A DNA stretch of 7,117 nt from contig JANXAA010000109.1 in NCBI GenBank assembly GCA_025061865.1, positions 1 to 7,117 on the forward strand, in the 5' to 3' direction. Source of the stretch: Acidobacteriota bacterium. GTDB taxonomy: Bacteria > Acidobacteriota > HRBIN11. This document shows, piece after piece, positions 5,580 to 7,117 of the stretch. Position 1 is the first letter of the stretch. Every line of letters begins with the position of its first letter. The notes under the pieces are model-generated. The model was not told where the DNA came from. It was given only the letters and a program-made list of their open reading frames with translations, and made no database searches. Made by a program: the position numbers and the translations under genes.

Positions 5580-6041
5580 GTGCATATCCAGCCACCTCTG
5601 CAGCCCCCGCCGGATCAGGCCTCCGACGAAACTCAGCCCGACGCAGAGGGCCTTGCCCCACGGGGAGGGACCGAGACGATTCTTCTCGTCGAGGACGATG
5701 CCGGCGTCCGGGCGATGGTCCAAACCGTCTTGGAGGGCCACGGCTATCGGGTCCTTATTGCCACCGACGGAGCGGAGGGGCTCGAGACCTTCCGGAACCA
5801 TGCCGCCGAGATCGAGCTGGTCATTTTGGACATCTTCATGCCCCAAATGTCGGGTGCCGAGATGTACCGGCAAATCCGCCAGCACGATCCGACGGCCCGG
5901 TTTCTATTCATGAGTGGATACATAGAGGAAGCGGCCTACCAAGCGCTTATCCTTCGAGGTCGGGTAGACTACATCCAGAAGCCCTTTAGCCCCGTCGACC
6001 TCTTGATCAAGGTCCGCCAGATCCTGGACCGCCCGCGATGA
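5580..6041 (+). CDS. Stand-alone CheY-like response regulator receiver
   Basis: This single receiver domain accepts a phosphoryl group from a histidine kinase and has no output domain. In the frame starting at 5442 (199 residues) the acidic pocket is E84-D85-D86 (LLVEDDAGVR), the phosphoacceptor is D130 (VILDIFMPQMSG), the switch serine is S158 (FMSGY) and the lysine is K180 (YIQKPFSP). All active-site residues are present. The wording GGTETILLVEDD and MSGY is typical of receivers at the C-terminus of hybrid histidine kinases. GTG 5580 (153 residues) is preferred: GAAGAG lies nine bases upstream and the preceding codons are the repeat array. ATG 5442 has a GGAG eight bases upstream and remains possible. 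Residues before the receiver (about 25 after GTG) are a P/Q/E-rich linker. No partner kinase is in the window; the phosphodonor is unknown. Confidence 0.85.
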   Translation: MHIQPPLQPPPDQASDETQPDAEGLAPRGGTETILLVEDDAGVRAMVQTVLEGHGYRVLIATDGAEGLETFRNHAAEIELVILDIFMPQMSGAEMYRQIRQHDPTARFLFMSGYIEEAAYQALILRGRVDYIQKPFSPVDLLIKVRQILDRPR

Positions 6042-6096
6042 TTCGATAGTCCCTTGACCCAACACTTCGCGCTCAGGAGCTGACACCCATGAGGGG

Positions 6097-7117
6097 CTAT
6101 TCCCCACCCCCGGCTCTTCGGGACTCCCCATAAAGAGCCAGGATCTTGGGGGATATGAAGAGAGCGAGACGTTTCTGGAGTTCCGGGGTCAGACTTCGGG
6201 CCCGCCGCAGGTACTGCCGAGCCTCAGCGAGGAGCCGGCCGTCGGTGCCGCCTTCCCGGAAATAGCGGGCCGCCCGGCTACATCCCAAGATGAATTACGC
6301 CGTATCGCCCGGTTCATACTGTCGGCGGGCATCCTGCAGGACCCGATAAGCGCCGTCGTAATCCCCACGGAGATAGGCCTGCCAAAAGCCGTCCACAGGA
6401 CCTCTGCCGGGGCCGAACGCCGGGCCGAGGGACCGAACACCGGTGTCTCGAGCGCAGGAGCTTCCGGCCGAGTCGGCGGCGGGCTCACCGGACCTTCTTT
6501 CTCCGCCGGCGGCGACGACTCAACCGGCCGGGTCGGCAAGGGCGCCGGGGCCTTGGGCAGGGGTGCACACTGCGCCTGGATTTGCTGACGCAGAGGCCGG
6601 AGCTCCATGGTCTGGAGGTCCGGGGGAGCCGGTCCAGGCGGACCGAACGTTCCAGACGGTGGCTTACCCAAGACCGGTGGCAGGCTCAGCTCCTGGATAG
6701 GCTGTATGACCTCTCGGGCCTCGCCAGGCAGTACGTCTATAACCAGGACACCGTCGGTCGACATCTGAGGGTGGCGATATCGGACCTCGTACTGGCCAGG
6801 CGGGAGGTCCGGGACCCGAAAGGGCGTATACGCCGGTCGGGTCAACTCGACTGGGGTCCCGTCCGGGATTCGGCGGATGTCCCGGATTTCCGCCCACGGG
6901 AGCAGGTCCAGCACGAGAGTGCCAAGTCGGTCGACCCCAGACGGCGAGATCCCCGCCGGGGCAGGCGCCTCCTCCGGATCCGGCGACACCTGGACCGGTC
7001 CCGCCGACCCAATGGCCGGGATGGGGCGGTCGAGACCTTTCGGCTCGGCTCGACGGCTAGATCGGTCGGCCCCGGCGAGGATCGGCCGGCAGTCCATCGG
7101 CGATACGCCGGACCTAG
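6097..7117 (-). pseudogene. PEGA-like plus TPR-like protein, frameshift and stop, partial
   Basis: The minus-strand frame is open from the right edge, so the N-terminus is missing; an internal ATG at 7097 is not a convincing start. The order is a P/A-rich stretch, then a beta-rich domain (about 6923-6696: GTLVLDLLPWAEI, TPFRVPDLPPGQYEVRY, VIDVLPGEAREV) resembling PEGA-like domains, then a proline-rich linker (about 6695-6440). Near 6415-6440 the sensible frame moves back one base. The new frame gives DGFWQAYLRGDYDGAYRVLQDARRQYEPGDTA, meets TAA at 6295-6297, and continues as FILGCSRAARYF...AEARQYLRRARSLTP...FISPKILALYGE up to TAG 6097-6099. That tail reads like a TPR-type helical hairpin pair. 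Similar LPW-PEGA plus tail arrangements are recalled from acidobacterial Ser/Thr kinases, but no kinase domain is visible here. Two lesions make a functional full-length product unlikely unless they are sequence errors. Confidence 0.6.

Noticed and set aside
6093..6105. GGGG-CTATT-CCCC as a terminator between the convergent genes
   Set aside because: It has only a four-base-pair stem and no T-run, and is expected by chance in GC-rich sequence.

Overview
The window is GC-rich bacterial DNA in which valine, leucine and arginine are written mostly with GTC, CTC/CTG and CGG/CGC codons. No 16S rRNA or other clear taxonomic marker is present. One weak hint is the minus-strand gene at the right edge: its LPWAEI-type PEGA-like domain followed by a small TPR-like tail resembles, from memory, the C-terminal parts of acidobacterial Ser/Thr kinases. 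An uncultured, possibly thermophilic Acidobacteriota-like organism is therefore a guess, not a result. No tRNA, CRISPR array, insertion sequence or phage gene was seen.

Left end (about 1-975). A minus-strand gene (36-394) resembles a small FWDV-type protein family (DUF6922-like) often found beside AbiEii-type nucleotidyltransferases. It is broken by one apparent single-base loss near 173. A 9-bp-arm inverted repeat sits directly on its ribosome binding site. Divergent from it is a small secreted protein of unknown function (614-907).

Centre (1027-5285, plus strand). There are three intact genes. First is a PhnP-like metallo-beta-lactamase-fold hydrolase. It overlaps ribF (riboflavin kinase/FAD synthetase), which probably makes the two translationally coupled. 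Then comes a full-length long RelA/SpoT homologue, probably with its own promoter. This RSH is the most interesting protein here: the HD hydrolase residues are intact, but the synthetase carries the acidic EFDD motif typical of synthetase-only RelA rather than the basic RXKD motif usual in bifunctional enzymes.

Right end (5286-7117). A stand-alone CheY-like receiver, probably starting at GTG 5580, resembles the C-terminal receiver of hybrid histidine kinases. Convergent with it is a minus-strand PEGA-like/TPR-like gene that runs off the window. It carries both a frameshift and an in-frame TAA, so it is a pseudogene or contains sequence errors.

Across gene boundaries there is a degenerate short tandem-repeat family with an approximately 8-bp period (core CTGCCGAY/CTATCTGC). 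It occurs before the hydrolase gene, after ribF, after relA in inverted orientation, and before the receiver. None of the genes explains it. It also suggests that the long N-terminal extensions of two open frames are repeat read-through rather than protein.
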